Origin: Atopomonas sediminilitoris
GTDB lineage: Bacteria > Pseudomonadota > Gammaproteobacteria > Pseudomonadales > Pseudomonadaceae
Assembly: GCF_022601735.1 (NCBI RefSeq)
Contig: NZ_JAKUMM010000004.1
Span: forward strand, 62,001 to 126,000
Reading direction: 5' to 3'
DNA length: 64,000 nucleotides
Shown: positions 18,042-26,637 of the stretch, one piece after another
Layout of the letters: every line of letters starts with the position of its first letter
Position numbering within the stretch: the first letter of the stretch is position 1
Program-made: the position numbers and the translations under genes
Notes under the pieces: model-generated
Databases searched by the model: none
The model's input: only the letters and a program-made list of their open reading frames with translations
What the model was told of the DNA's origin: nothing

Positions 18042-18623
18042 ATGAATAAGTCGATGCTAATGGGTGTGGCCTTAGGTGCCTTGGGTGTTGCTGCGACCAC
18101 GGCGATTGGCAGCTACGTAATCACACGCGCGCCCGAAGCGCCGGTTGCGGCAGAAGTCAGTGCACCTGAGCCCGCGCCCAAGCCCGCGTTTGCTGAGGTT
18201 TTGGCGGTGGAGCCGGTGAAGGAAACCAGCAAAACGCCGCGCCAAGTGTGCGAAAACGTGGTGGTAACTCGCCAAGCGCCGGTTAAAGATGAACACAAAA
18301 TTGCCGGCACTGCCGTTGGCGCGGTGGTGGGAGGTTTGCTTGGTAATCAAGTCGGCGGCGGCAGCGGTAAGAAAATCGCCACCGTGGCTGGGGCCGTTGC
18401 CGGTGGTTATGCCGGCAACAAGGTGCAGGGCAACATGCAACAAAACGATACGCAGACCACCACCGAGCAGCGCTGCCATAGCGTGACCGACACGAGCGAG
18501 AAGGTCGTGGGGTATAACGTGAAATACCGTTATGACGGTGAGGAAAAAACCACCTACATGTCGCAGCGGCCCAGCTCAGATAAGTTGCCAGTGGTCGATG
18601 GCAAGGTGGTGCCACAGAGCTAA
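18042..18623 (+). CDS. Glycine-zipper 2TM domain envelope protein
   Basis: 193 residues, GAGAGGAACC upstream of the ATG. An N-terminal membrane anchor or uncleaved signal (about 5-28) is followed by a Pro/Ala-rich linker, then a glycine zipper (GTAVGAVVGGLLGNQVGGG and GAVAGGYAGNKVQG, about residues 87-128), as in the 17-kDa surface antigen/SlyB group. Two Cys, in RQVCENV and EQRCHSV, flank the zipper and could form a disulfide. Probably periplasmic or outer-membrane associated; no specific function can be assigned. Monocistronic, ended by the hairpin at 18676. Confidence 0.85.
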   Translation: MNKSMLMGVALGALGVAATTAIGSYVITRAPEAPVAAEVSAPEPAPKPAFAEVLAVEPVKETSKTPRQVCENVVVTRQAPVKDEHKIAGTAVGAVVGGLLGNQVGGGSGKKIATVAGAVAGGYAGNKVQGNMQQNDTQTTTEQRCHSVTDTSEKVVGYNVKYRYDGEEKTTYMSQRPSSDKLPVVDGKVVPQS

Positions 18624-18675
18624 GCGTTAACGTTGAACTCTTGGCGGATGCGCTACTTGGCATCGCGCCAAGCGC

Positions 18676-18712
18676 AAAAAGCCCGCAGCACACTTCGTAC
18701 TGCGGGCTTTTT
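18676..18712. terminator. Strong bidirectional rho-independent terminator
   Basis: AAAAAGCCCGCAG (18676-18688) pairs with CTGCGGGCTTTTT (18700-18712). The A-run and T-run make it work in both directions. It separates the glycine-zipper gene from the convergent Mpo1-like gene. Confidence 0.9.
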
Positions 18713-18722
18713 CATGGCTTGC

Positions 18723-19043
18723 TTAGAAGCGAATACGCCCAGTGAAGGCGTCTTTCAGCATCACCCAGTCGCCCATAAAGCTGTACAGCGGGTACTTGAA
18801 GGTAGCTGGTTTGTTTTTCTCAAAGCCAAAATGGCCAACCCAAGCAAAGCCGTAGCCGGCCAAGGGAAGGGCGAATAGCCACATCCACGCTTGGTTGAGG
18901 ATGGCGTAGGCCAGAATCGTCAGCACCAACAAGCTGCCCACGTAATGCAGGCGACGACAGACGTCGTTGCTGTGCTCTTGCAAGTAATACGGATAAAACT
19001 CAGCGAAGCTTGCAAACTCGCTCTGTTGGGTTGTTTTGCTCAT
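18723..19043 (-). CDS. Mpo1-like / DUF962 membrane protein
   Basis: 106 residues. Begins with the DUF962 signature FAEFYPYYLQEHSNDVCRRLH, followed by two hydrophobic segments (about 37-52 and 54-70) and GHFGFEKNKPATFKYPLYS. In the yeast member Mpo1, conserved His residues serve a dioxygenase acting on 2-hydroxy fatty acids; the His residues in EHSND, RLHYVG and VGHFGFE are present here. A role in fatty-acid alpha-oxidation is therefore an inference from the family. Divergent from the AraC gene. Confidence 0.85.
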   Translation of the reverse strand: MSKTTQQSEFASFAEFYPYYLQEHSNDVCRRLHYVGSLLVLTILAYAILNQAWMWLFALPLAGYGFAWVGHFGFEKNKPATFKYPLYSFMGDWVMLKDAFTGRIRF

Positions 19044-19162
19044 GCTGCACCTCGGGAATTAAGCACGCTGATGAGATTAAGTTAAACCGCAAGCACAAGG
19101 CTGGCACTGACTTTGACGGCCAGTTTAAGATGGTGCTCCCGAGAGTCTGCACAATAATAATC

Positions 19163-20173
19163 ATGCCTAACCGTACGACGTTATCGAGCTGGGCGCGCAG
19201 CATGGTCGCCGCGCTAGAGCTTGGCGGTGTTGATTGCCGCTTAATTTTTACTCAGCTGGGATTGGACTACGCCGCGCTGGATAACCCGGATGCGCGCTTT
19301 GCCCAAGATGACATGACGCGCCTTTGGCGCATGGCGGTTGAGCAAAGCGGCAACCCCGCCATTGGCTTGAACATGGCAGAAACCATTCGGCCGTCGGCGT
19401 TCAATGTGGTCGGCTATGCGTTGATGTCCAGCAGTAACTTGCTGGAGGGATTTCAGCGCATGGTGCGTTATCAGCGCATCATCGCCGAGGGCGCCGACTT
19501 GTCCTTGGTGATCCTGCCCGACTGCGTTGATTTGTGTTTGGCCATTCATGGCGACCAACTGCCACCGGCGCGACAGTCAGCCGAGGCGGGCATTGCGTTT
19601 TCCTTGGCGTTTTGCCGTTGGTTATCGGGCGGCGAGATTGAACCGCTAGAGGTGCGCTTGTGCGGCGAAGCCCCGGTGGATGTCAGTCCCTACATTAAGG
19701 TGTTCGGCTGCGCGCCCAAGTTTGCCCAGCCCGATTACGCGCTGCGCTTTAGTCGCGAGTCGCTGCAGCGCCCTTTGCCCAGTGCCAACGATACCTTGGC
19801 GCAACTGCATGACCATTACGCCGGCGAGTATTTGGCGCGCTTTGGCGATAGCCGCATGACTCACCAAGTCCGGCAGCTGTTGTGCCGCTTGTTGCCGCAG
19901 GGCGAACCCAAGCGGGATGACGTGGCGCAGCGCTTGAACGTGTCTAGTCGCACTCTGCAGCGCCGCCTGCAAGAGGAGGGCACAGGCTTCCAGCAGTTGT
20001 TGGATGAGTGCCGCAGGGGTTTGGCGTTGCAGTATCTAGCACAAGCCAATTTATCTTTGCTGGAGGTGGCTTATTTGCTGGGCTTTGCTGATCCGAGCAA
20101 CTTTTTCCGTGCCTTCCGCCGCTGGTTCGCTATGACGCCAGGGGAATATCGCGAGCAAAAATCGACCCGCTAA
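19163..20173 (+). CDS. AraC-family transcriptional regulator
   Basis: 336 residues from ATG 19163. The frame stays open upstream to 19010, but the extra segment is Cys/Lys rich and unlike the family. N-terminal arabinose-binding-like sensor domain of the OruR/OrnR type (about 15-200) and C-terminal double HTH (about 235-333), ending with the AraC signature VAYLLGFADPSNFFRAFRRWF and PGEYR. The effector is unknown. No obvious target is linked except the divergent Mpo1-like gene. Confidence 0.88.
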   Translation: MPNRTTLSSWARSMVAALELGGVDCRLIFTQLGLDYAALDNPDARFAQDDMTRLWRMAVEQSGNPAIGLNMAETIRPSAFNVVGYALMSSSNLLEGFQRMVRYQRIIAEGADLSLVILPDCVDLCLAIHGDQLPPARQSAEAGIAFSLAFCRWLSGGEIEPLEVRLCGEAPVDVSPYIKVFGCAPKFAQPDYALRFSRESLQRPLPSANDTLAQLHDHYAGEYLARFGDSRMTHQVRQLLCRLLPQGEPKRDDVAQRLNVSSRTLQRRLQEEGTGFQQLLDECRRGLALQYLAQANLSLLEVAYLLGFADPSNFFRAFRRWFAMTPGEYREQKSTR

Positions 20174-20194
20174 CGTGCTGGTTTTTCTTATTTA

Positions 20195-21649
20195 TCAGTG
20201 CCGCCAAAAAGCCCGAGTGAGCGGCACAAACAAGGTCAGAATTTCGAGACGTCCTAGCAGCATACCCACGGTGAGCAGCCATTTGGCGCCATCCGGTAAG
20301 GAGGAAAAGTTGCCCGCAGGGCCAATAATCGGGCCAAGCCCAGGCCCTACGTTGCACACCGCTGTGGCGGCACCGGTGAGTGCCGTGACCCAATCTAAGC
20401 CAAACAATGCCAAGCCGAGGGCAATGATGCCGATGGTGATGGTGAAGAAGAATGAAAACGTCACCAGCGAGCGGATGATGTCCTCATCCAAGGTGTGGTG
20501 GTTGTATTGCTGAGACAGTACCGCGCGAGGGTGAATCATCAAGCGCAAGTTGGCTTTGAGTAAGACATACGCAACTTGGAAGCGGAAAACCTTTAATCCG
20601 CCGGCGGTTGAGCCCGAGCAGCCGCCGACAAAGGTTAGGTAGAAAAACACTAAAACGGCCAAGCCCCCCCACGTGGTGTAGTCGCCCAAGGCAAAGCCTG
20701 TGGTGGTGACCACGGAGGTGACATTGACCGCGACGATGCGCAGCGCATCCCACCAAGCGTGTTCACTGTGAGCGCTCAGCCATGTGCCGAGCAGTACCCA
20801 AGTGATTAGCAGAAAACTTAAAAAGCCGCGCACTTGCTGATCGCGCCAGAGCGCGCCAACGTTGCCGCGCGAGGCGGCGACCAGCAAGGTAAACGGCAAG
20901 CTGCCGAGAATCATCAACCACACCGCCACCCAATGCACGGCGGGCTGTTGCCAGTTCGCCAGTGATGAGTCGGAGGTGGAAAAACCGCCGGTAGAAATGC
21001 TGGCCATCGCATGATTGATCGCATCAAAAGGCTGCATGCCGGCCCACCAAAACGCTAAAAAACCGAGCAATGTGAGCAGGCTGTACAGCAGCAAAATGTA
21101 TTTGGCGACCATGTGCGAGCGCGGCAGTACCTTGTCGCCCCAGTCAGATGATTCCGTCTGGAATAAGCGCATGCCGCCAATGCGCAACATAGGCAAAATC
21201 GCCACCGCCATGCCGATAAAGCCAATGCCGCCTAGCCAATGCAGTATGGAGCGCCAGATCAGCAGGCCAGAGGGCGCATTGTCTAAGCCCACTAAAATCG
21301 TTGAACCGGTGGTGGTGATGCCGGACATGGTTTCAAAGAAGGCGTCGGTGTAGCTGATTTCCTGAATGATCACCATGGGCAAGGCGGCAAACACGCAGAC
21401 GGTAATCCAGCTCAGCGAAGTCAGTAGGTACATATCGCGGGGTCGCAATACGCCGCGTTGCCGATGACCAAAGCGCAGCAGTAGCACCGCGGCAAAAACG
21501 GTGATGGCGGCGGAGTGGGTGAAAGCACTGAGATGTTCAGGGTGTCGGTCGATGATCACGGTGAGCATCGGTACCAGCATGCTGGCCGCGAGCGCGATGA
21601 GAAACAGGCCTAAGATGTAACTAATGGTACGCAGGGATGCCAAAGGCAT
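20195..21649 (-). CDS. trkH: Trk/Ktr-type potassium uptake protein TrkH (copy 1)
   Basis: 484 residues from ATG 21649, chosen because GGAG stands six bases upstream (a longer frame reaches 21664). Multi-pass membrane protein with the TrkH landmarks FFETMSGITTTGSTIL (first selectivity loop), INHAMASISTGGFST, TTTGFALGDY, GGCSGSTAGGLKVFRF and CNVGPGLGPIIGP. It forms the K+ channel subunit of the TrkAH system; trkA is not in the window. Directly follows a paralogue transcribed in the same direction. Confidence 0.93.
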   Translation of the reverse strand: MPLASLRTISYILGLFLIALAASMLVPMLTVIIDRHPEHLSAFTHSAAITVFAAVLLLRFGHRQRGVLRPRDMYLLTSLSWITVCVFAALPMVIIQEISYTDAFFETMSGITTTGSTILVGLDNAPSGLLIWRSILHWLGGIGFIGMAVAILPMLRIGGMRLFQTESSDWGDKVLPRSHMVAKYILLLYSLLTLLGFLAFWWAGMQPFDAINHAMASISTGGFSTSDSSLANWQQPAVHWVAVWLMILGSLPFTLLVAASRGNVGALWRDQQVRGFLSFLLITWVLLGTWLSAHSEHAWWDALRIVAVNVTSVVTTTGFALGDYTTWGGLAVLVFFYLTFVGGCSGSTAGGLKVFRFQVAYVLLKANLRLMIHPRAVLSQQYNHHTLDEDIIRSLVTFSFFFTITIGIIALGLALFGLDWVTALTGAATAVCNVGPGLGPIIGPAGNFSSLPDGAKWLLTVGMLLGRLEILTLFVPLTRAFWRH

Positions 21650-21673
21650 ATGTCGCTCCAACAATGTCGCCGG

Positions 21674-23125
21674 TTAATGACGCCAGAAAGTGCCTGTTAG
21701 CAGCACCAACAAGGTAACAATCTCTAATCGCCCCAGCAGCATGCCGAGCGAGAGTAGCCACTTGGCTAGATCAGGCAGGCTGCCAAAATTGCCCGCCGGG
21801 CCAATGGTGTCACCAAGGCCAGGGCCGACGTTACACACCGCGGTGGCGGCACCAGTCAGGGCGGTGATGGGGTCGAGGCCCAGTAAGCTCAGCGCCAGTG
21901 CCAGCAGGCCAATGGTGATGGTGAAGAAAAACGAGAAGGCCAAAATGGAGCGCACGATGTCTTCATCCAGCACATGGCCGTTGTACTTCTGAATCAGCAC
22001 CGCACGCGGGTGAACCATTTGCTTAAGGTTGCCGCGCAGCAGGGTCAGGGCGACCTGAAAACGGAAGATTTTTAAGCCGCCGGTGGTTGAGCCTGAGCAG
22101 CCGCCAATAAAGGCGATGTAGAAGAAGATCATGAAGGCAAAGCTGCCCCACAGGCTGTAATCGCCCACGGCATAGCCGGTGCCAGTGATGATGCTGGTGG
22201 AGTTAAACATCACCAAACGCAGCGCATCGAGAAATTGATGGTCACCGCTGTGCCATTGCCACAGGGTGAACACAAACCAGATGGCGAGCAATATCAGCAA
22301 AAAGCCACGGACTTGTTGGTCGCGCCACAGGGGGCGCCAACTGCCGCGAAACGCTGCCACGTACAACGTAAACGGCAAGCTTGCGAGCAACATGAAAGGA
22401 ATGGCCACCCAGTGTGCGTTGTCACTGAACTTGCCCATGGAGTTGTCTGAGGTGGAGTAACCGCCGGTTGAAACAGTGGTTAGCGCATGGTTGATCGCAT
22501 CAAACCAGCCCATGCCGGCAGCTAAATAGGCGGCAATACAAGAAAAGGTGAAGGTGAAATACACCAGCACAATGTATTTGGCCGCCATGTGGGAGCGCGG
22601 CATGACTTTGTCGCCCCAGTCAGATGACTCGGTCTGGAACAGGCGCATACCACCGACGCGCAGCAACGGTAAAATCGCCACCGCCATGCCGATAAAGCCG
22701 ATGCCGCCAAGCCATTGCAGCAGCGAACGCCACAGCAGTAAGCCCGGTGACAGGTTGTCGAGGCCGCTCAGTACGGTAGAGCCGGTGGTGGTAATGCCGG
22801 ACATGGTTTCAAAGAAGGCATCGGTGTAGCTCATGTGCTCGATAAACATCATCGGCAGAGCGCCAAAGGTGCACACCACAATCCAGCTGGCGCTGGTCAA
22901 TAAGTACATGTCGCGTGGACGCAGCGTGGCGTTTTTAGGCCGCCCTTGGCCGACTAAAAAGCAGCCGGTGACCGCCGTGATCAGGCTGGCCCACAAAAAG
23001 GCATTTAAGTCTTGCGGTTGATTGAGCACCAACAAGCCGGCCATGGGGATCAGCATGGCGATGGCCAAGGTGATCAAGAAAACACCCAGAATGAAGCCGA
23101 TAATGCGTAGGGTCGACAGTGACAT
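21674..23125 (-). CDS. trkH: Trk-type potassium uptake protein TrkH (copy 2)
   Basis: 483 residues with the same architecture and signatures as its downstream neighbour (FFETMSGITTTGSTVL, TTVSTGGYST, GGCSGSTTGGLKIFRF, CNVGPGLGDTIGP). The two copies are clearly homologous along the whole length but differ at many positions, so this is an old tandem duplication and not a recent repeat. They are separated by 24 bp and probably co-transcribed. Family role: K+ uptake through the inner membrane. Confidence 0.93.
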   Translation of the reverse strand: MSLSTLRIIGFILGVFLITLAIAMLIPMAGLLVLNQPQDLNAFLWASLITAVTGCFLVGQGRPKNATLRPRDMYLLTSASWIVVCTFGALPMMFIEHMSYTDAFFETMSGITTTGSTVLSGLDNLSPGLLLWRSLLQWLGGIGFIGMAVAILPLLRVGGMRLFQTESSDWGDKVMPRSHMAAKYIVLVYFTFTFSCIAAYLAAGMGWFDAINHALTTVSTGGYSTSDNSMGKFSDNAHWVAIPFMLLASLPFTLYVAAFRGSWRPLWRDQQVRGFLLILLAIWFVFTLWQWHSGDHQFLDALRLVMFNSTSIITGTGYAVGDYSLWGSFAFMIFFYIAFIGGCSGSTTGGLKIFRFQVALTLLRGNLKQMVHPRAVLIQKYNGHVLDEDIVRSILAFSFFFTITIGLLALALSLLGLDPITALTGAATAVCNVGPGLGDTIGPAGNFGSLPDLAKWLLSLGMLLGRLEIVTLLVLLTGTFWRH

Positions 23126-23207
23126 TGAGTCGTCGTAAGGCGCGTGGCGAAAGGTCGCTCATTCTAACTGCGTGACCGCCGCTGTAAAGGATTTGCCGCA
23201 CTACAGC

Positions 23208-23242
23208 GATCAATGCCCAGCGTGAAGGGCTGGGCATTGATC
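23208..23242. repeat. Perfect 14-bp inverted repeat between the GH114 and trkH genes
   Basis: GATCAATGCCCAGC (23208-23221) and GCTGGGCATTGATC (23229-23242) form a 14-bp stem with a 7-nt loop, downstream of the GH114-like gene and upstream of trkH copy 2. There is no T-run on either side, so it is not a canonical terminator. It may be an mRNA-stabilising or attenuating hairpin. Confidence 0.7.
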
Positions 23243-23260
23243 GTGAGCTTGCGGGCTGAC

Positions 23261-24049
23261 TCAGGTGCAGGGCTTGCCGACGGTATTCAGGGCGCGCTTG
23301 AAGTACTGCAGTTGAAAGCCGCTGGCGTTGGCTTTGTTGCAGAGCTTGTTGTTGTACTTGCGGTATTCGGCCACAAACACCGCTTTACCTTGCGCGGTAA
23401 AAGCGTTGTAGGCATTGCACTCGTTATAGCGGTAGCAGCTTTCATTGAGGGCAAAATCAAAGTGATTGACCAAGTCGGGCACTAACTCCACGGCGTTTTT
23501 CAATGCGATGGCCAAGTTGCGTGCATGGGCGGCTGAGGCCAGCCAGCGGTTGAAATCCAGTTGATCGGCCTTGGTCAGGCCCAGGCCGTTACTGTTGCTG
23601 TACCCATCGACGTTATCCGGCTCAACGGCGTCGCAGCCTTTGCTCACGGCTAAATCCATGCGTTTGGCCAGCAGTGTGCGCACGGTGCTGTTACGGATAT
23701 CGAGCCAGCGTTCGCCAGGCCAGCCGTCGAGGTTGTTGCCCAGCGCTTGCGTGGGGTATTGCGCGGCGTCGTCGCGCCAGTCTTCCCAGCTACCGGCACT
23801 GAAGTAGCACACCACAATGCGACCTTGCGCTTTGAGGTTGCCAATGGTGCTGCTAGGCGTGTCGTACAGATCAATATCGTAGACGTGACGATTGGGCATT
23901 TGCAGGTTGCCACTGAGCTGCCAGTGCCAGCTGGATGACGCAGGAATAGTGATCGGCGAGGCGGTGCAAGCACTGACCAGCAGCATGCCGAGCGCGATAT
24001 GGATAGCGGTGAGGGGCTTGCTGAACCAGTGTTGGGTGAGACGGCGCAT
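23261..24049 (-). CDS. Endo-alpha-1,4-polygalactosaminidase-like lipoprotein (GH114 family)
   Basis: 262 residues from ATG 24049 with GGAGG upstream; the open frame runs back to 24238 without support. N-terminal signal with lipobox LVSAC (Cys about residue 28). The mature part has the TIM-barrel landmarks of the GH114/DUF297 family: VYDIDLYDT, VVCYFSAGSWEDWR, ERWLDIRN, KGCDAVEPDNVDGY and FALNESC. The acidic residues in EPDN and NES fit the expected active site. Predicted envelope-anchored glycosidase acting on galactosamine-containing polymer such as Pel-type exopolysaccharide; the substrate is inferred from the family. Confidence 0.85.
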   Translation of the reverse strand: MRRLTQHWFSKPLTAIHIALGMLLVSACTASPITIPASSSWHWQLSGNLQMPNRHVYDIDLYDTPSSTIGNLKAQGRIVVCYFSAGSWEDWRDDAAQYPTQALGNNLDGWPGERWLDIRNSTVRTLLAKRMDLAVSKGCDAVEPDNVDGYSNSNGLGLTKADQLDFNRWLASAAHARNLAIALKNAVELVPDLVNHFDFALNESCYRYNECNAYNAFTAQGKAVFVAEYRKYNNKLCNKANASGFQLQYFKRALNTVGKPCT

Positions 24050-24266
24050 AGTTACCTCCGCAGATAGGGCTTGAGTCCACGAGTGGTGCCTGTTCGAGGC
24101 TAGCGCAGGGGGCTTCCTCTTCGCGTAAGTATCGCTAGAATCTGCAGTCGAGTTCACGAAAATGCATGATTTTTTGACGTCATTTTTAAGTCGGCTCGTT
24201 TTGGCGCTGTTCTGGCGGCCAAAAAACACTGGCAGCAATCAATATCAACCGTGATGAGTGGTCACT

Positions 24267-24656
24267 ATGTCGGCGCAAAACCCGTGCATGTCTTGTGGTG
24301 CATGCTGTGCGTATTTTCGTGTGTCGTTTTATTGGGGGGAATGTCAGTCAGCCGGCGGTACTGTGCCGGATTCACAGGTGATTGCGGTTTCGCCGCATCT
24401 GGTGGCGATGTCGGGCACTGAGCAAAAACCTGCGCGCTGTGTGAACTTGATGGGGGATGTGGGGGGCTGTGTGCGCTGCAGTATCTATGAGCAGCGTTCG
24501 AGCACGTGTCGTGAGTTTGCCGCGTCGTGGGAGGACGGTAGCCATAACCCGTCGTGCGATCGGGCGCGGGCTGCTCACGGTTTGGCGCCGTTAGAACCGC
24601 TGGAGCCGCTGTGGCAACCACCACAGACGCCAGAAATGACGCCCGTGGTGGCTTAA
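24267..24656 (+). CDS. YkgJ-family cysteine cluster protein
   Basis: 129 residues from ATG 24267 (a GTG at 24258 is also possible; neither has a strong ribosome site). Cysteine-rich: CMSCGACC near the N-terminus, then CVNL, GCVRCSIYEQRSSTCREF and CDRAR, the YkgJ pattern thought to chelate zinc or iron. No signal peptide. The tail is rich in Leu/Glu/Pro with the repeat LEPLEPL. Function unknown. It converges on the last atu gene with only 10 bp between stops. Confidence 0.82.
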   Translation: MSAQNPCMSCGACCAYFRVSFYWGECQSAGGTVPDSQVIAVSPHLVAMSGTEQKPARCVNLMGDVGGCVRCSIYEQRSSTCREFAASWEDGSHNPSCDRARAAHGLAPLEPLEPLWQPPQTPEMTPVVA

Positions 24657-24666
24657 GTCACCGTGC

Positions 24667-26511
24667 TTACCAGCGCAAGTCGCCTTGGCCGATGCGCTGG
24701 TAAGCCGCGCTATCGAGAGGTTGATAGCTGACTTGCTCTGGCAGCAAGGCCCACAACGGCTCGCCAGCACACTCGGCGGGGTTGAAGCCGGCGCGCTTAA
24801 GGTCGGTTTTTTGGTATTTGAACGTGCCTGTGGTCTGCATTTGCGTTTGCTGACGGATGAACAAGGGAATGGCATATACCGGCAGATTGTCTTGCAGGTG
24901 CTTAAGCAAACCAGCAAAGAAGGACTCATCCGCCGTGACGTCAGCGCGCACACCAATGGCCGCCATGCCGCAGCGCCCGTTGGTATTGGGGATTTCGGCA
25001 CCGTAAACAATCGCGTGTTCGATACCGGGATAGGCCATAAGGCAGCTTTCCACTTCGGTGGTGGAGACGTTTTCGCCTTTCCAGCGGAAGGTGTCGCCTA
25101 AGCGATCCACAAACTGCGCATGCTTACAGCCAATCGCGCGCATCATGTCGCCGGTGTTAAACCAAGCATCGCCTTGCTTGAACACGTTACGCAAAATCAC
25201 CGCTTCGCTCTTGGCGGGGTCGGTGTAACCGTCGAAGGGCCACTTTTTACTGATCTCACTGATCAGCAAACCGGGTTCGCCATCGGCGACTTTCTGCAAA
25301 AAGCCCCTAGGGCAGCGCACCGGACCGTCGTTGTCCATGTCGTAGCGCACGATGGCGAAGGTGGCTGGCGAGTAGCCCACGGTGTTGTCAAAGTTAAACA
25401 CGTTGGTAAAGCCAATATTGCCTTCGCTGGCGGCGTAAAACTCGGTGACGCGCTCAACGCCAAAGCGTTGTTTGAAGTCTTGCCAGATGGAGGGCCGCAA
25501 ACCGTTGCCGATCATCGAGCGCAAGGTGTTGTTCTTTTCTTCAGGGCATTCGGGCTGGTTGAGCAAGTAGCGACATAGCTCGCCGATATAGCCAAAGCAG
25601 GTGGCTTGATAGAAGGCTACGTCTTTCCAAAAGCTTGAGGCAGAAAACTTGCGACGCATCGCAATCGCCGCGCCGCCGGCCAGTGCCGAGCTCCAGCTCA
25701 CGGTGACGGCATTGTTGTGGTAGCACGGCAGGGTGAGGTACAGGGTGTCTTCGGGTGTTAACGCTAAACCTGAATGACCAAAGCCGCCGTAGCACTTGAT
25801 CCACTTGCCGTGGCTCATGATCGAGGCTTTGGGCAAGCCAGTAGTGCCTGAGGTGTAGATGTAAAAGCAGGCATCTTTGAGCCGCACATTGGCGGTGTCT
25901 GGCAGGTTGATCGGTGAAGCCACTTGCGCGCGTTCGCCCAAGTTATGCCAACCACTGGCGGCTGGGTTGTTGTCGCTGAGGGTGTCGCTGTCAGAGACGA
26001 AGTAGCAAACGCCACTGGCTTGAGTGCTGGCAACCTCATCACGGACTTCGGCGAAAGCCGCTTGTAACTCCTCGCCAACCACAAAGCGGCTGGGCTTTAC
26101 CAAGTTCAGGCTGTGGATCAGCACCTTGCCGCGTTGCGTGGTGTTGATCAGCGCACCAATGGCGCCTAGCTTGGCCAGTGCGGCCAAAATGGCCAGCAGC
26201 TCGAGGCGGTTTTCCAACATCACCGCCACCACGTCGCCATGTTGAACGCCGTCTTCTTTAAAAGCGTGCGCTAAGCGGTTAGCCCAAGCATTAAATTGCA
26301 CGTAATTAAGCCGGCGGGTTTCATCCATCACTGCCGTGCTGTCTGGGTGCAGGCGGGTGGCGCGCTCCAGTGCCCAAGCCAGCGATAACGGCTTGTCACG
26401 GTTACGAATACCGGCGTAATACAGGCCGCGCATCAAGCGTGGTAGGCGTGGCAGTTGGCTGGGCAGTTGGCGGAGAAAGCGTGCAGGGGTGATTAGGTCT
26501 GAGTGACTCAT
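24667..26511 (-). CDS. atuH: Acyl-CoA synthetase of the acyclic terpene cluster (AtuH)
   Basis: 614 residues, AAGGACAGCCC before the ATG. AMP-binding enzyme of the very-long-chain/FATP-like type: P-loop YTSGTTGLPKASI (about residues 218-230), GFTNVF and the WFNTGDM motif (about 432) with the following DRLGDTFRWKGENVST. It probably activates citronellate, geranate or a related acid with ATP and CoA. Last gene of the atu operon, 126 bp after atuG. In the P. aeruginosa cluster a gene of this type holds the same final place. Confidence 0.9.
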   Translation of the reverse strand: MSHSDLITPARFLRQLPSQLPRLPRLMRGLYYAGIRNRDKPLSLAWALERATRLHPDSTAVMDETRRLNYVQFNAWANRLAHAFKEDGVQHGDVVAVMLENRLELLAILAALAKLGAIGALINTTQRGKVLIHSLNLVKPSRFVVGEELQAAFAEVRDEVASTQASGVCYFVSDSDTLSDNNPAASGWHNLGERAQVASPINLPDTANVRLKDACFYIYTSGTTGLPKASIMSHGKWIKCYGGFGHSGLALTPEDTLYLTLPCYHNNAVTVSWSSALAGGAAIAMRRKFSASSFWKDVAFYQATCFGYIGELCRYLLNQPECPEEKNNTLRSMIGNGLRPSIWQDFKQRFGVERVTEFYAASEGNIGFTNVFNFDNTVGYSPATFAIVRYDMDNDGPVRCPRGFLQKVADGEPGLLISEISKKWPFDGYTDPAKSEAVILRNVFKQGDAWFNTGDMMRAIGCKHAQFVDRLGDTFRWKGENVSTTEVESCLMAYPGIEHAIVYGAEIPNTNGRCGMAAIGVRADVTADESFFAGLLKHLQDNLPVYAIPLFIRQQTQMQTTGTFKYQKTDLKRAGFNPAECAGEPLWALLPEQVSYQPLDSAAYQRIGQGDLRW

Positions 26512-26637
26512 GGGCTGTCCTTGCGCTTATTGTTTTTGCGGCGACAGAGCGCCGCCTAGGGCCAAGGTAAACCGCAACCATAGCGTGGGACAAGACAGCT
26601 GCCTATGGCCTTGCCGCCACGTGATCAGTCAGATCAG

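Noticed and set aside
20195..23125. Assembly artefact behind the two trkH copies
   Set aside because: The copies differ at many positions throughout, including loops, so they are true paralogues.
23208..23242. Rho-independent terminator call for the 14-bp hairpin
   Set aside because: No run of T follows the stem on either strand.
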